NCBI RefSeq assembly: GCF_025399195.1
Contig: NW_026252089.1
Coordinates: 62,001 to 126,000, forward strand
Origin: Umbelopsis ramanniana AG
Lineage: Eukaryota; Mucoromycota; Umbelopsidomycetes; Umbelopsidales; Umbelopsidaceae
Reading direction: 5' to 3'
DNA: 64,000 nt
The notes under the pieces were generated by a model. That model ran no database searches. It was not told where the DNA came from and was given only the letters and a program-made list of their open reading frames with translations. Made by a program: the position numbers and the translations under genes. Below are positions 12,417 through 23,500 of the stretch, piece after piece. Within the stretch, counting starts at the first letter, position 1, and every line of letters starts with the position of its first letter.

Positions 12417-13197
12417 ATGCCAACCAAAAAGTCAAAAGCAGACAAACCAAGTAACAGCTCTAATGCCAAAGGTAATTACTGATGTCCACCGTCTTGTGCA
12501 TGTTCTGTCACTCACTATTGACGTCTTATGTCAACAGCTTCAACAAGTCAGCCAAAGGCGTCTTCCGAGATTGATGACATTTTCAGCAAGAAGAAACCCG
12601 CAGGCGAGATCGACGACATTTTTGCCAAAAAACATGTAGAGCAAAAAGCAGTTGACAGCGCCTCAACTGCTTCATCAAGTCACAAAAGCGGAAAAGAAAA
12701 GAAGGAAGGCGCCGTAGATCAAGCCGATGATTCGCAAGCTGTTGAAGAGGTCGTCTTTGCCGAGCTGGCAGCTGTCAAAGCATCCAAGAAGCGAGCTTCT
12801 CAGCCCAAGGTTGCTGACGATGATGGCTTTGGTGATTCCAGAGGAAAGAAGTCTAGTACGTCAATTATAAAAAGTTTATTTTTATATACTTCATCAGCAT
12901 GTCAAATTAACCATCATTCTTTCCCAAATTTTTTTAGAACGCACCACAGATGATGGCTATCCTCTGTATGATGTAAAGGAATTGAATATTGGCTTGGGAG
13001 GAGGTTAGTCATCACTAATGTGTTGTTCATGTTGAGAGTGTTGCTAACGAGCGTATCATCATATTAGACACACCTGAATGCCCATTCGATTGTAAATGCT
13101 GTAAGTTTTTAAAGTTTTTACTTATTTCGTCTGTTTCATCAATGTATGATAGCCAAATAACTAACCGGCGCCTGGTTATCTTTCAATAGGTTTTTGA
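12417..13197 (+). CDS. DUF1764-family small nuclear-type protein
   Basis: Five exons (12417-12471, 12538-12855, 12938-13003, 13068-13100, 13190-13197) encode 159 residues starting MPTKKSKADK. The protein is Lys/Ser-rich, with two copies of the family motif EIDDIF followed by K-rich residues (about 28-50). It then has an acidic/basic middle and the conserved C-terminal half: DDGYPLYDVKELNIGLGG and the Cys-rich end CPFDCKCCF, the signature of DUF1764 (PF08576). The biochemical role of this family is not established; the basic composition suggests a nuclear or nucleolar location, which is inference. The last intron splits a Cys codon, leaving only 8 nt in the final exon. All five phases agree and the C-terminus matches the family, so the model is reliable. 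Confidence 0.88.
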
Positions 13198-14025
13198 TTG
13201 AACTTCCGGGACAGTTTGCTATTTTCCTGTACATGTTATCAATAAAAAATGTATAATAGACCAATAGTGAAATATGTGGAGCTCAGGATTCAGAAAGCAG
13301 ATATTGGAGGTTTGCAGTGAGACGGGACCATTTATTTAAATTTATCAAATTTACTAGAGAACTATGAAATACGTTTAACTGCGAATACTGAAAAGTATCT
13401 TGTTTGCTGGCGACATTATAGTAGTTTCCCCAGCTGAAAATGTATGATAAACTAAGATGTTTCATATAGGATACATACCTCGTAGTTGCAGTTGCGGCAT
13501 AAAGTTTATTTCAACGCAAGTTAATTCTTTAAATGTTGCAAACTAAAAGCCGTTTCTGATATGGCCTTGATAAGTCTGCAAACATTAAAAGATTTATCGA
13601 TTGTTTATTTATTTTCTTTTTCGAGTGATGCCCTTGCGCAATTTGTTTTGCATTTGTCCACAGCTGTGGTGGCATTTTTTTAATCATTGTATTTTGTGGC
13701 TCGGACCATCCAAGGTATCCGACACAATGATGGGAGATAAGGGCTGGCCGACACAGGACTTAAATACTATACATATTTTTGCTTTCGGTTTCTACTATAA
13801 GTTAGCGGTCTGTTCAATATATGAGGTTGTAAAACTATTCAGACGGTTGATAAACATAAATTAAAATTGAGATAACAGCTTATCATCTCACTGGTCAGTC
13901 TTGTGTAGTTAAACATATGGTGATGGCTCAAAAACAGAATTTTTTTTTAAAAAAAAAGGTGTTGCCACCTGAAGATAAAGCAGCGCGGCAAATGAAATGA
14001 AATTCAAAAAAATATCAAAAGATAT
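13198..14025. other. AT-rich gene-poor stretch
   Basis: No supported gene. An open frame at 13601-13864 is AT-rich and featureless. The region borders the gene-poor island that holds tRNA-Ile and the LINE relic. Confidence 0.5.
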
Positions 14026-14098
14026 TGCTCACTACAGGGATCGAACCTGTGACCTTGGCGTTATTAGCACCACGCTCTACCAACTAAGCTAAGCGAGC
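14026..14098 (-). tRNA. tRNA-Ile (anticodon AAT)
   Basis: On the minus strand the sequence folds as a standard cloverleaf. The 7-bp acceptor stem pairs GCTCGCT with AGTGAGC (one G-T pair). The D-arm contains GCTTAGTTGGTAGAGC, the anticodon loop is CTAATAA giving AAT (read as inosine-AU), and the T-arm is ACAGG-TTCGATC-CCTGT. The discriminator base is A and there is no intron. Oligo-T runs just downstream on the minus strand (plus-strand A-runs at 14015-14019 and 14006-14011) fit Pol III termination. Confidence 0.95.
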
Positions 14099-15639
14099 TT
14101 CTTAGTGCAGAGTCAGACTTTTGCAATTTTATTCAAATGTGAAACTACTAAAAATTAAAAGGCAGTTTACTCAATGAATTATGGAGTTAATCATTTCAAA
14201 TTTTGTCAGCTGCTTTATATTAGCATTAGCCTTTGTTAATATGCTGTTATATTCAAAAATACATTTTTTTGAGCCGTATAATCGTCTTTTTCCATTTTTG
14301 AGACTCCGCTATCGATCGTAAACATACTAACCTGACGACATTGGTGCCTCAGCTCTGCTAAAGGCACCTAGAAAAACGATAGTCAGGTAAGCTCTACTCG
14401 CTAAATGTAAATAAGTAGGAACATTGCTCATATTTATATTTAATGATTAAAAAGACGAGTAATTGTAACATAATTAGAAATAGCGGAGCTCCAAGACAAA
14501 TCTACTGCTATGGACAAACCGCTCCAATTCAAATAAACAGTCCCAGAACCACCCAGGTATCCCTAGCCTACAGGTTCAAGTCCTGCCAATCTTAATATTT
14601 TATATATGAATTTGTTTTTAGACCCGCTTCATAGAAACGCCAGGGCGAAATTCCAAACCACAAAGAATCATATTGCATAGGCGCAACTGTGTCGCCACTG
14701 GCTTTAAGTCCTTCCACTTATACTTTCAAAAACCCTCTTCAGACCCATCTTGAAGTTGAATGGTTCTCGTGTAGACTTAGTCTTAAAGCTACACACATCC
14801 TCGACACTCTCGGATGGATAAGTCGGCCATTTTTCATCATGTGCATTGTCAAGCAAAATTCCAAGCAGCCAATACGCCATATACGCTGATGCACTTTCCG
14901 AATTTGGTCTGCTGGATTTTACCAACTTCTATGGGCATTTCAGCATAACATTCTCAGTACAGAAGAAGTTCCGTTTCGCAGTGAAGACCAATAGCGATTG
15001 CTGCTGCGAACATTTCTATGGTCCTCTGTCATCAAACGACAGCCCAGACCTTTGCGAAGAAAGGCTAGATCTGATTTCTAGGAGATTTGAAGCGAAGACT
15101 TTCCAGAATCACCTTTCAGATCAAAAACCGATCTGATGCCGAAGACAGCAATTACTTACCCACAGTCACCATAATATCCACTGGTTGCTATAGCCGCCAT
15201 GTCTTTTCAACTGTTCTCTGTCTGCAACAGCCATTTATTTTCTTCCAACCACCTAAGCATGCCCATACACCCGTCACTTAACAGAAGGTGACCCGTTTGC
15301 CCTTCATAACTGATTTCTTCATTGGTCTGAGTATCTCTGCTGTGAGATGGTCCCCACCCAGATGTTTTTCAGTTGAATCGCTGTATATACACTGTTTAGG
15401 ATACTTGTACACTTCTTTAAACTATGCAGGATTTGGGCATACACAATACAACGGTGGTATCACGCAAACGGTATGCCCATCTATAAAGAAGAAAGCTCAT
15501 TAGCCCAACGATATCTCCCATATGCTGACAGCCATCCTCCGCAACATCTGTGAATGTATAGTGGCCATCAAAAGTATTTAGAGGGACCTTCTACACCTAT
15601 AACTACCATATCGAAGATGACTGCAACATTATATAATCA
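14099..15639. other. Gene-poor island with hairpin and tRNA-like fragment
   Basis: No protein gene can be supported. It contains an imperfect inverted repeat at 14330-14388 and a T-arm-like stretch near 14567-14583. The part after about 14690 may be decayed upstream sequence of the neighbouring LINE; short frames there show no endonuclease motif I can recognise. Confidence 0.45.
14330..14388. repeat. Nested inverted repeat (potential hairpin)
   Basis: Outer 7-bp arms ACCTGAC/GTCAGGT enclose inner 7-bp arms GGTGCCT/AGGCACC around a 12-nt loop, with an asymmetric internal loop between the two stems. It could be a structured RNA or a decayed transposon end. No flanking gene depends on it. Confidence 0.6.
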
Positions 15640-17350
15640 CATTTGGTAAACCAGTTTTGGCAATATGCGAGGCAAGGAAACCTGGCTCTGTCAAGAATTT
15701 ATTTCAACATGTATGTTGACACCAAGGAAAGCACAACACCCCCTCGTCATTTAATGTCGAACTGTATTTACCACTCATCGAACTCGGCAATTGTTATTGC
15801 TTTGTTAGACATCAAAGCGGCATATGACACGGTGGATCGTACCATCATATGGGTTGCACTAGTATACCGATGAAGCCCGGACCACTTTTATCTCTCCTAC
15901 AGCATCTTTTTGATGATGTAGCAATGTCGGTAACGTTGTCGAATTGCCTGTCCACACCCTCAGCACCAGCAACAGGAGTCCTCCAAGGATCCGTCCTTAG
16001 TCCGCATCTATACTCCATATATATTAACAGCCTGCCTGGCGAACTTCGTGTATGCGCCTCGAACCATACCACTAAAGTTGGAGAGACAAGCGTAGCCATC
16101 AACGCCTTACTGTTTGCCGACGATGTCGCATTAATCGGCTCAGCAACCAAAGTGCAAGCAATGCTAGACATTGCCAGCGACCACTCACTTCGTCTTGGAT
16201 ACCGTTGGAGTCCTTCCAAATGCGCTGTACTCAACGCCGATGGCAGTCATATCTCTCTCTATGGAGAGACTTTGCCACAGGTGGATGAATTTGTATACCA
16301 AGGTGTACCGTTCATCAAACAAGGTATGTCAACTGAGGCATTGATACGACACCGGTCTTCTGGTACCATTCTGGCGATGGCCGCCCTACAGGCAATTGGC
16401 GCACGACCATCTGGTTTTAGCGCGCTTCTTAGCTCATACCTTTACCGCCGCCAGTTCATACGGCCTAAATTTGAGTATGCCTTGGCGATATGTCGACTGA
16501 CTGCCACTGACTCTAAAGCTCTCGAGGACCTGCAAAATCGATGTCCTCGCATGATGACCGGCGGACACCGCACTTCGTCAACCGTTGTATTTCGCCACTT
16601 ATGTGACCTTCCGTCCATGACGAAACGAGCCATAATTCTGGGAATGAAATTCTGTGCCAGACTCGAGGACCTGCCGCCGGACTGTCTACTAGTTCTCCTT
16701 CTACCACTTGCTCCAGCATATGGCAGACTCACCTTCCTCCGGAGAAACCCTCTCTACTGTACACTTCCTTCACCTTCACCACTGGACCTTAGGCCGTTCA
16801 TTACCGCCTTCCGCCTTGAACGTCTTGTGAGAGATAGAGACCGCCCAAAAAAACTCTTTCTCAGCCGATGTCGAAGCATTTTGGGAATAGACCCGATCTT
16901 AACAGCCCCCGCCTCAAAACGTGAAAGAAGCCGCCTAATACGTTGGCGTATGGGTTGGCTTCCAGGCACACCCAAACCATGCCCTTGTGGCTTAGATCAC
17001 ACATCGCCTTGTCAACCTGACTCAATGCCCTCTTCTTTCGCATTCACTTTGGGAACATCTACCATTAATTCCTCATGGATCCCATCCCATTGACGTCGCC
17101 CTTAACCATATTCCAGGACCAAACAGCTCGGTACCACCTTTCTGGCCCGCTCTTCTACTGCTACTATACAAGATCGAACAACTCTGCCTAACAGAGACAA
17201 TGACTCATATTGAACCTGCACCAGGCTCTTACTGGCTTCTCCGACATCTGCATCCAGAGAAGGCATCGTTGCCTCTCCTCTGATCCGTCACACTGCCAAA
17301 ATAACTCTTGTAGTGCAGCTGTGAGGATTACCGTGAGTGTGAAAATGTCT
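15640..17350 (+). mobile_element. 5'-truncated, inactivated non-LTR retrotransposon (LINE) fragment
   Basis: Contains a decayed reverse transcriptase gene whose motifs are those of LINE-type elements. No LTRs and no intact first ORF or endonuclease are visible upstream, which fits 5' truncation. The boundaries are approximate: the left edge is set by the first RT-like residues, and the right edge lies shortly after the last coding remnant. No target-site duplication was identified. Confidence 0.75.
15643..17283 (+). pseudogene. LINE reverse transcriptase remnant, at least two frameshifts
   Basis: RT motif A appears as ALLDIKAAYDTVDR near 15794-15840 in one frame. After a frameshift near 15845-15870 the next frame carries motif B (GVLQGSVLSPHLYS) and motif C (LLFADDVALIG, near 16105). 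It continues through the thumb-like region to a CPCGLDH element near 16980. A second shift near 17000 is needed to continue as HRLVNLTQCPLL and on to a stop at 17281-17283; together these look like the C-terminal Cys/His finger of such elements. The catalytic aspartates survive in pieces, but the reading frame is broken and the N-terminus is missing, so no functional enzyme is expected. Confidence 0.8.
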
Positions 17351-18194
17351 TACTTTCTGTGATCATTGACCCCGCACTTCTGTCCTGCTCTTGTTTTTTT
17401 TCCCTTTTTTAGTAGTATGCCGATAGAAGTTTTCAGTACAAATCCAAAAGACTGTCTTGTAGTTCATTCTTTTCATTCGATTCTGTTATGGCTGTCTTCC
17501 TCCTAAAGATGGAGCCAACAATAAACCATTTAACCTAAGCTAAACGGGCTCTAACGCTTAGAGTGGCCACTAAGTTGCGCCGCGAACAAATTGCGTTCCA
17601 CTTCCTCATGTTCAATAAATGGACATAAACATAGTATTAGCAGTTTCCATCCAGGTGTACCCTTTGAGCTTCTTCTATCCTATAGTTCGCAGTGATTACA
17701 GTCTATGGATAGCCAGTCGTATCGTATGGAGATTTTTGGTAGTTTTATAAATTTTTTTATAGAGTTATGTGGATTTGAGACCTTCACTATGAGATGAAAT
17801 TGAACAGTAGTACACAAGATTTCCTAATAAACATCCTATTAGCGAGAGAATTGATCCAACAGCCTGTTATAAGGTAATGGCTGCTATATACAGAGATAAT
17901 GTAACCATTAAACACCACGATCAATTAAAGCTTCCGCCGAGAACGACGGGTTGAACCACAGAGTTCTTAACAAAATCCGCAAGAAAGCAGGAAGCAGCTT
18001 TTAATGAAAATGTGGATAAATCCCTTTTTACAGGCTTTACCAAACTATTCTTTACTCATCAAATGGCTTCTTTACCTATTTCAAATCACATAATCAAGGT
18101 TTCAAGACACGCATTGTGAGCTGACAGTGTGACTGGCTTATAAGAGCATGATTTTTTTTTGGGTTCATGTTTCTCAGTATCTTTCTTTTCCGAC
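17351..18194. other. Intergenic region downstream of LINE relic
   Basis: AT-rich DNA without a supported gene. The last 100-200 bases presumably include the promoter of the Tpa1-like gene. A short TAACCTAAGCTAAACGGG stretch near 17530 may be the end of the LINE 3' UTR. Confidence 0.4.
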
Positions 18195-20001
18195 ATGCCT
18201 GCTGAAGATTCACGTCCTGCCAAACGACTCAAGCTCGAGAATGAAGACAGCTTTCACCCTGATCTTCTTTCGCAAGAAACTAGAGATAAAATAGCGGCCG
18301 CTTTCAAAGTGTCCAAACCGTATCTGCACTGCAAAATCGACCAGCTTGTCAACGACTCCCTCTTGCGCCAAGTCCGCAAGGAAATCTTTGACAATTTACA
18401 TTTCACCCTGAAGGAAACCGATATTTACAAGGTAAGAACATAGCTATTCATTTAATGAATGGTCAGAGTAGAGTGTCTAAAGCGTCGGTATACGTAGGTT
18501 TGGCAAACTGGTGATCTTGCCAACTTGGACGGACTTCCCGAGGAAGAACTGGCCAAACTCCCGTCTATTTTCAAATTGCGAAATGTCATCTATTCGCAAG
18601 ATTTCCGTGATTTCATTTCGCATATCACCGGGTGTGGACCGCTCTCGGGAAAGAAGGCGGACATGAGCATCAACAACTATTTGAATGGATGCCATTTACT
18701 GAATCACGACGATGTCATTGGTACGCGACGAGTATCGTTTATCTTGTACCTCACTGATCCAGATGAAAAGTGGGATCCCAAGAATGGAGGAGCATTGGAG
18801 CTTTATCCTGTTGTTGAAAAAGGAACTCCGGCAACAGACCCAACTTTGATTATTCCTCCACAGTGGAACCAATTTGTAATGTTCACTGTACAACCTGGTC
18901 ACTCTTTCCATTCTGTTGAAGAGGTTGTTCCTGTTGGAAAACCTCGTTTGAGCATTTCTGGATGGTTCCACATTCCACAGGAGGGAGAACCTGGCTACCA
19001 AGAAGGAATGGATTCGGATGGACCACAATCATCCTTGCAGCAGTTGGAGGTAAATGCATAAGAGTGACAAGACGCATTTATGAGACTCATCTCACTAACG
19101 TGGTTTTTGATAGGCTCCAGACTCCAGCGAAGATTATTCACACTATGGCGAGGAATTAGATGAAGACGCTACTGAGGGTCTCGCCGAAAGCGATCTAAAA
19201 GAACTGATCGAATGGATCAACCCACAATATTTGGATATGAGCATCCTATCCACAATTTCTGACAAATTTGTTGAAGAATCCGTCATTCAATGCAAGGAAT
19301 TCATCAAACCAGAATTAGCTCAACAAATTGAGAAAGCTACACTCCAGGAAGATCAAGAGCAAGGCTTTGGTAATGAAGTGATGATGCCTCATGGTACTGG
19401 CGTAGGAAACGGATGGGAAGTGCATGGTCCTCCACACAAGCATCGTTACATGGTGACAGCATCGGATGTTAAACCAGATGGACAGTCAAGCGCAAGCCTT
19501 TTGCACAAGCTCGAATCCTTTTTCGCCACACAATCGTTCAGACGCTGGCTCGCTGTGGTCACTCAACTAATTGTGAAGGGATATCGTGGTGGAGCTCGAA
19601 GATTCAGACCCGGTTTGGACTATACTCTTGCTACCATGAACACTCGTGGTCAAGCTATCCTGGATGTTACTCTTGGACTTTCATCGACGAAAGATCGACA
19701 GGCTGCGGCTAAATGGGAAAGTGATGAGTTTGGGGGCTATGAATGCTACATGGCACCGCATGATGATGAGGAAGACCCCGCGACATACAAGGCAGCTGAT
19801 GAAGATGGTGCTTTGCTCACACTTTCTGCCGCCTCCAACACTTTGTCGATTGTTCTTCGAGATGAGGGAGTTATGCGATTCATCAAATATGTTAGCGCTA
19901 GAGCTCCTGGATCTCGTTGGGATATTTCACTTGAATATGATCTTCCTGAAGATCAAGATGCAGAGGACGATGATGATGATGAGAACGAAGGAGATGACTA
20001 A
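18195..20001 (+). CDS. TPA1: Tpa1/OGFOD1-type prolyl hydroxylase (Fe(II)/2-oxoglutarate dioxygenase)
   Basis: Hydroxylates a proline of ribosomal protein uS12 (Rps23) in characterised relatives and so affects translation termination. Exons 18195-18431, 18498-19049 and 19114-20001 give 558 residues. The first domain carries the double-stranded beta-helix iron site: His149 and Asp151 in NHDDV, the distal His217 in GHSFHSVEE, and the 2-oxoglutarate Arg in RLSISGWFH. An acidic linker (about 260-290) leads to the second, degenerate oxygenase-like domain typical of this family, and the C-terminus is a strongly acidic tail. The first ATG of the frame, MPAEDSRPAKRLK, was chosen; it is followed by a basic nuclear-localisation-like patch. 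Length and two-domain layout match yeast Tpa1 and human OGFOD1. Confidence 0.93.
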
Positions 20002-20589
20002 GGATAGATAAAATTTATAGGATGTAAATATGCCTTATAGAATTATGTTAAAATCATGTTAAACCCATGTTACATTTGCTTGTTTCCCCATTCAAGCCTT
20101 TGGCTCTACCCGATACCTTTAGTCGAAGGCGCATATGACACTCACTCGTAAAGCCGAGCTATATAGATGGATAAATACAAATAAGCTTGACCTGCTGCCA
20201 ACGTTGTCTTCTTTACGGTATAACCACGAAAGACTAACTATCATCAAAATGAGAATCATCAAAATTAGACTCTTCCGATACGATACAATCTGTTTTAAAT
20301 TTAAAAAATAGCTATGATTTGTTCGATATTTGACGTTTGTAGAATCCCTCAATTTTGTCTGCTCATACGCTAAGTATATAAACTTTCCTTGCGATGCTAT
20401 GAGACTATTCAGTACGAAAGATCTGCCTTTATTTGATTAGCATCAATATCAATTTGTTGGGGTTCGAAAGTCTCGTGACTACGAACCCTTCGTCTTTGGA
20501 AAAGAATGTGACGGTTCACAATCAAAGTCAAGGCTCCGTTGTCCCGACTTTCTGGGCCACAATTGTTACTTGGTTCTACTTCGTCTTCA
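20002..20589. other. Intergenic region upstream of Dicer
   Basis: AT-rich spacer between co-oriented genes; it holds the 3' UTR of the hydroxylase and the Dicer promoter. The open frame continues about 50 nt upstream of the chosen Dicer ATG without another ATG. Confidence 0.4.
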
Positions 20590-23500
20590 ATGACCGTTCC
20601 GCGACATGGTTCTAGTAGCAGCAATGGTATATCCCCAAAGAAGTTCGGCACTGAGCTGACAAGTAGCCCATTTTCCGCCTACACCAACCCCAACGCGCCA
20701 ATCATCACTGTTGTCAAGAATTCAGGAGTGTTCTTGGATAGCGAATACGACAATGCGATACCAGGTTCTCTGGCAATGCCTATGGAATTCATTATAGACG
20801 GTGAAGTACTAGACGTACCAGAAAATACATCCGAGGAAGAACCGAAAGACGCCCCCCAGCTAAAGGCTCTGGACCCCCGAGAATATCAGTTAGAATTATT
20901 AGAGAAAGCCAAGAAGGAGAACATTATCGCTGTTCTTGATACAGGCAGCGGAAAGACGCTCATTGCTGTCATGCTTATCAAGGAAATGGAGGTTACTGAA
21001 AAAATCGAGCGAGAAACTCGGAAAAAGGTATTTTGTTTATGACATGCAGCTCTTTCAATGTGCCCTTTACTGACATGTACCGTCAGACCAAATTCACCGT
21101 TTTCTTAGTCAGTCGTGTTCCTCTTGTCTTTCAACAAAAGGAAGTAATAGCCATTAACAGCGACCTTCGTGTAAACTACTTGTGCGGCGAATTAGTATGG
21201 GATCAATGGAACAAAAAGATGTGGGACAACATGATCAACGAAGACGATGTTTGCGTTATGACTGCACAGATTTTCCTTGATGCTCTGCGGCATGGCTTTA
21301 TTCATATGGACAGGGTAAGTACATCGAGTATAAGCAATCTAACCTGGGTTAGTGATCCTCACACAACCTTTTGTTTAGATCAACTTGATGGTCTTCGATG
21401 AATGCCATCATGCTACCAAGAGTCATACCTTCAACTTGATAATGCGAGAATTTTATCATCGTTGTCCTCAACAAGATCGCCCCAAAATATTTGGTATGAC
21501 TGCTTCACCAATGAACTCTCGTGGCCGTGCGGAGGAAAGTCTATAGTAAGTTCTTCCTTAAAAAGAGGATATCAGCTCCTAATCATATATCGTTGCGTAC
21601 TAATTTCATCCTGTATGCGCAGTACACTTGAGAAAAATCTTGATGCAAAGATCTTCACTTCACAGAATCTGACTTCTCTACAAGCTTTTGTATATAAACC
21701 AACGGAAATCATTGTGGAATATACTCCCTATAGTGTTTACGAAAGCAAAGGGTTATACAAGCTTCTTCTCGAACGATTCTACGATCAACCATCCCTCAAA
21801 AACCTAATTACAGCTGCAAGATGGACGTATCATCAATTGGGATCCTGGTGTTGCGATGCATTATGTCAAAAATGGTTCGATACATTCAGCACAGGCGCAA
21901 GTGATGATGACATGAATAATTCGGAAGATGAACTTCTTCAGCTTAATGTCGACAACTGGGTTGCAGCGAAAGAAGCATGCCAAAGCTACTCCATACCTCA
22001 ACCTAATCTGGAAGACCCATCAATGTTCAGCAATAAGATACAGCGCTTAATACAGATTCTCAAGATATTTAGCTCGAGTAAAGTGCCATTATGTGGCATC
22101 ATCTTTGTTGAGCGGCGTTACACGGCCTATGTTTTGATGTGGCTCATACGTTCCTGTGCCGAACTTTCGAATATAAAGTCTGCTGTGCTCGCAGGCCACC
22201 AAGCCAATGGGGTTAGTGAAGCCAAAATGGGTTACAAGAATCAGAACAGAGTTATATCCAAATTTCGAAATGGCGAGGTCAATCTACTCATAGCCACCAA
22301 TGTCGCAGAAGAAGGATTGGATATACAACCCTGCAATCTGGTATTGAGGTATGTGAAAACTTGTTGCGGTCATGTTGCTGACAGAATGTATGTGTTTGCT
22401 AATAGCCTTAATCCCAAATTCAAAACAGGTTTGACACCTTTCATACTTTGATATCGTATGTTCAATCCAGAGGTAGAGCTCGTCACAAAGATTCAAAATA
22501 CATCATACTCATGGAGAAAGGGGACGTTGCAGCGGAGAGGCTACTGTATGAACTTCGACAGTCAGAGAACGTTGTACGCGATTGGTGCAACGCACTACCT
22601 GCAGACAGGAAAGCGTCGGTCAATGCCATGGATGACGATCCATTCGATTTATATTGTGGAGATGAAGACGACGAGTACGACGACGATGTTGATGACTTCT
22701 TTTTGGTACCATCTACCCAAGCTGCCATTACACTGAATTCAGCCGTGCCCTTAATACATCACTATTGCTCAACGCTTCCGAAGGACGAATACTGTGATTT
22801 GAAACCCGAATTCAGTTGTGTAAAGGAACTCGATACCTTCATCTGTACCTTGAAATTACCAAGTAATGCGGTTGTGCAAGAAACCTTCACAGAAGCTGCC
22901 AGGTCAAAAACTCTAGCCAAGAAGCTGGTAGCAATGAAGGCGGCAATTGCATTATATCACGCCAAGGGACTCAGCGATCATCTCATGCCAATAGTTGTCA
23001 AACCTGAAATGCTAGGCGATATGGCTCCTCAAATGGATAGGAAGGGTAATATCATTGGAAGTCGAAAACGGCGCAAGGTCTACAAAAAGAAGGTACCGTG
23101 GTTTTGGGAAAAGCGAGTACCAAAGAGTTTGGACGAAGAGGAAGTATTCGATGAGGATGAGCGTTATTTAAACATGGTTTTATCTTCGCAACAGACATGG
23201 TTATCCATGGATGACACCGGCGTTCCTATTGCTATAAGAGCGAATGAAACGCACAGTAGTGGTGACAATAATGCTGCTGAAGCGCTAGGACAGCTCACTC
23301 CAGGAGAGCAGAATATTTCAATCTTAGCGGATGCAATGGAAAATGATGATACCGATGCCAATTTGGTAGCGGAAGAGCGATCTCAAGATCCATCAGACGA
23401 GATGATGGACGTGGACGATACGAATCATGACCACCTCACCTTATACTTGACCCACATAAAGCACAATCTGAACGATGACTTGGATGCTGGCATTCAGTAT

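Noticed and set aside
13601-13864. 87-codon open frame in the island
   Set aside because: Composition expected from AT-rich DNA; no motif or conserved pattern.
14689-15503. Possible LINE endonuclease or first ORF upstream of the RT remnant
   Set aside because: No endonuclease catalytic motif could be recognised in any frame, so I did not extend the element.
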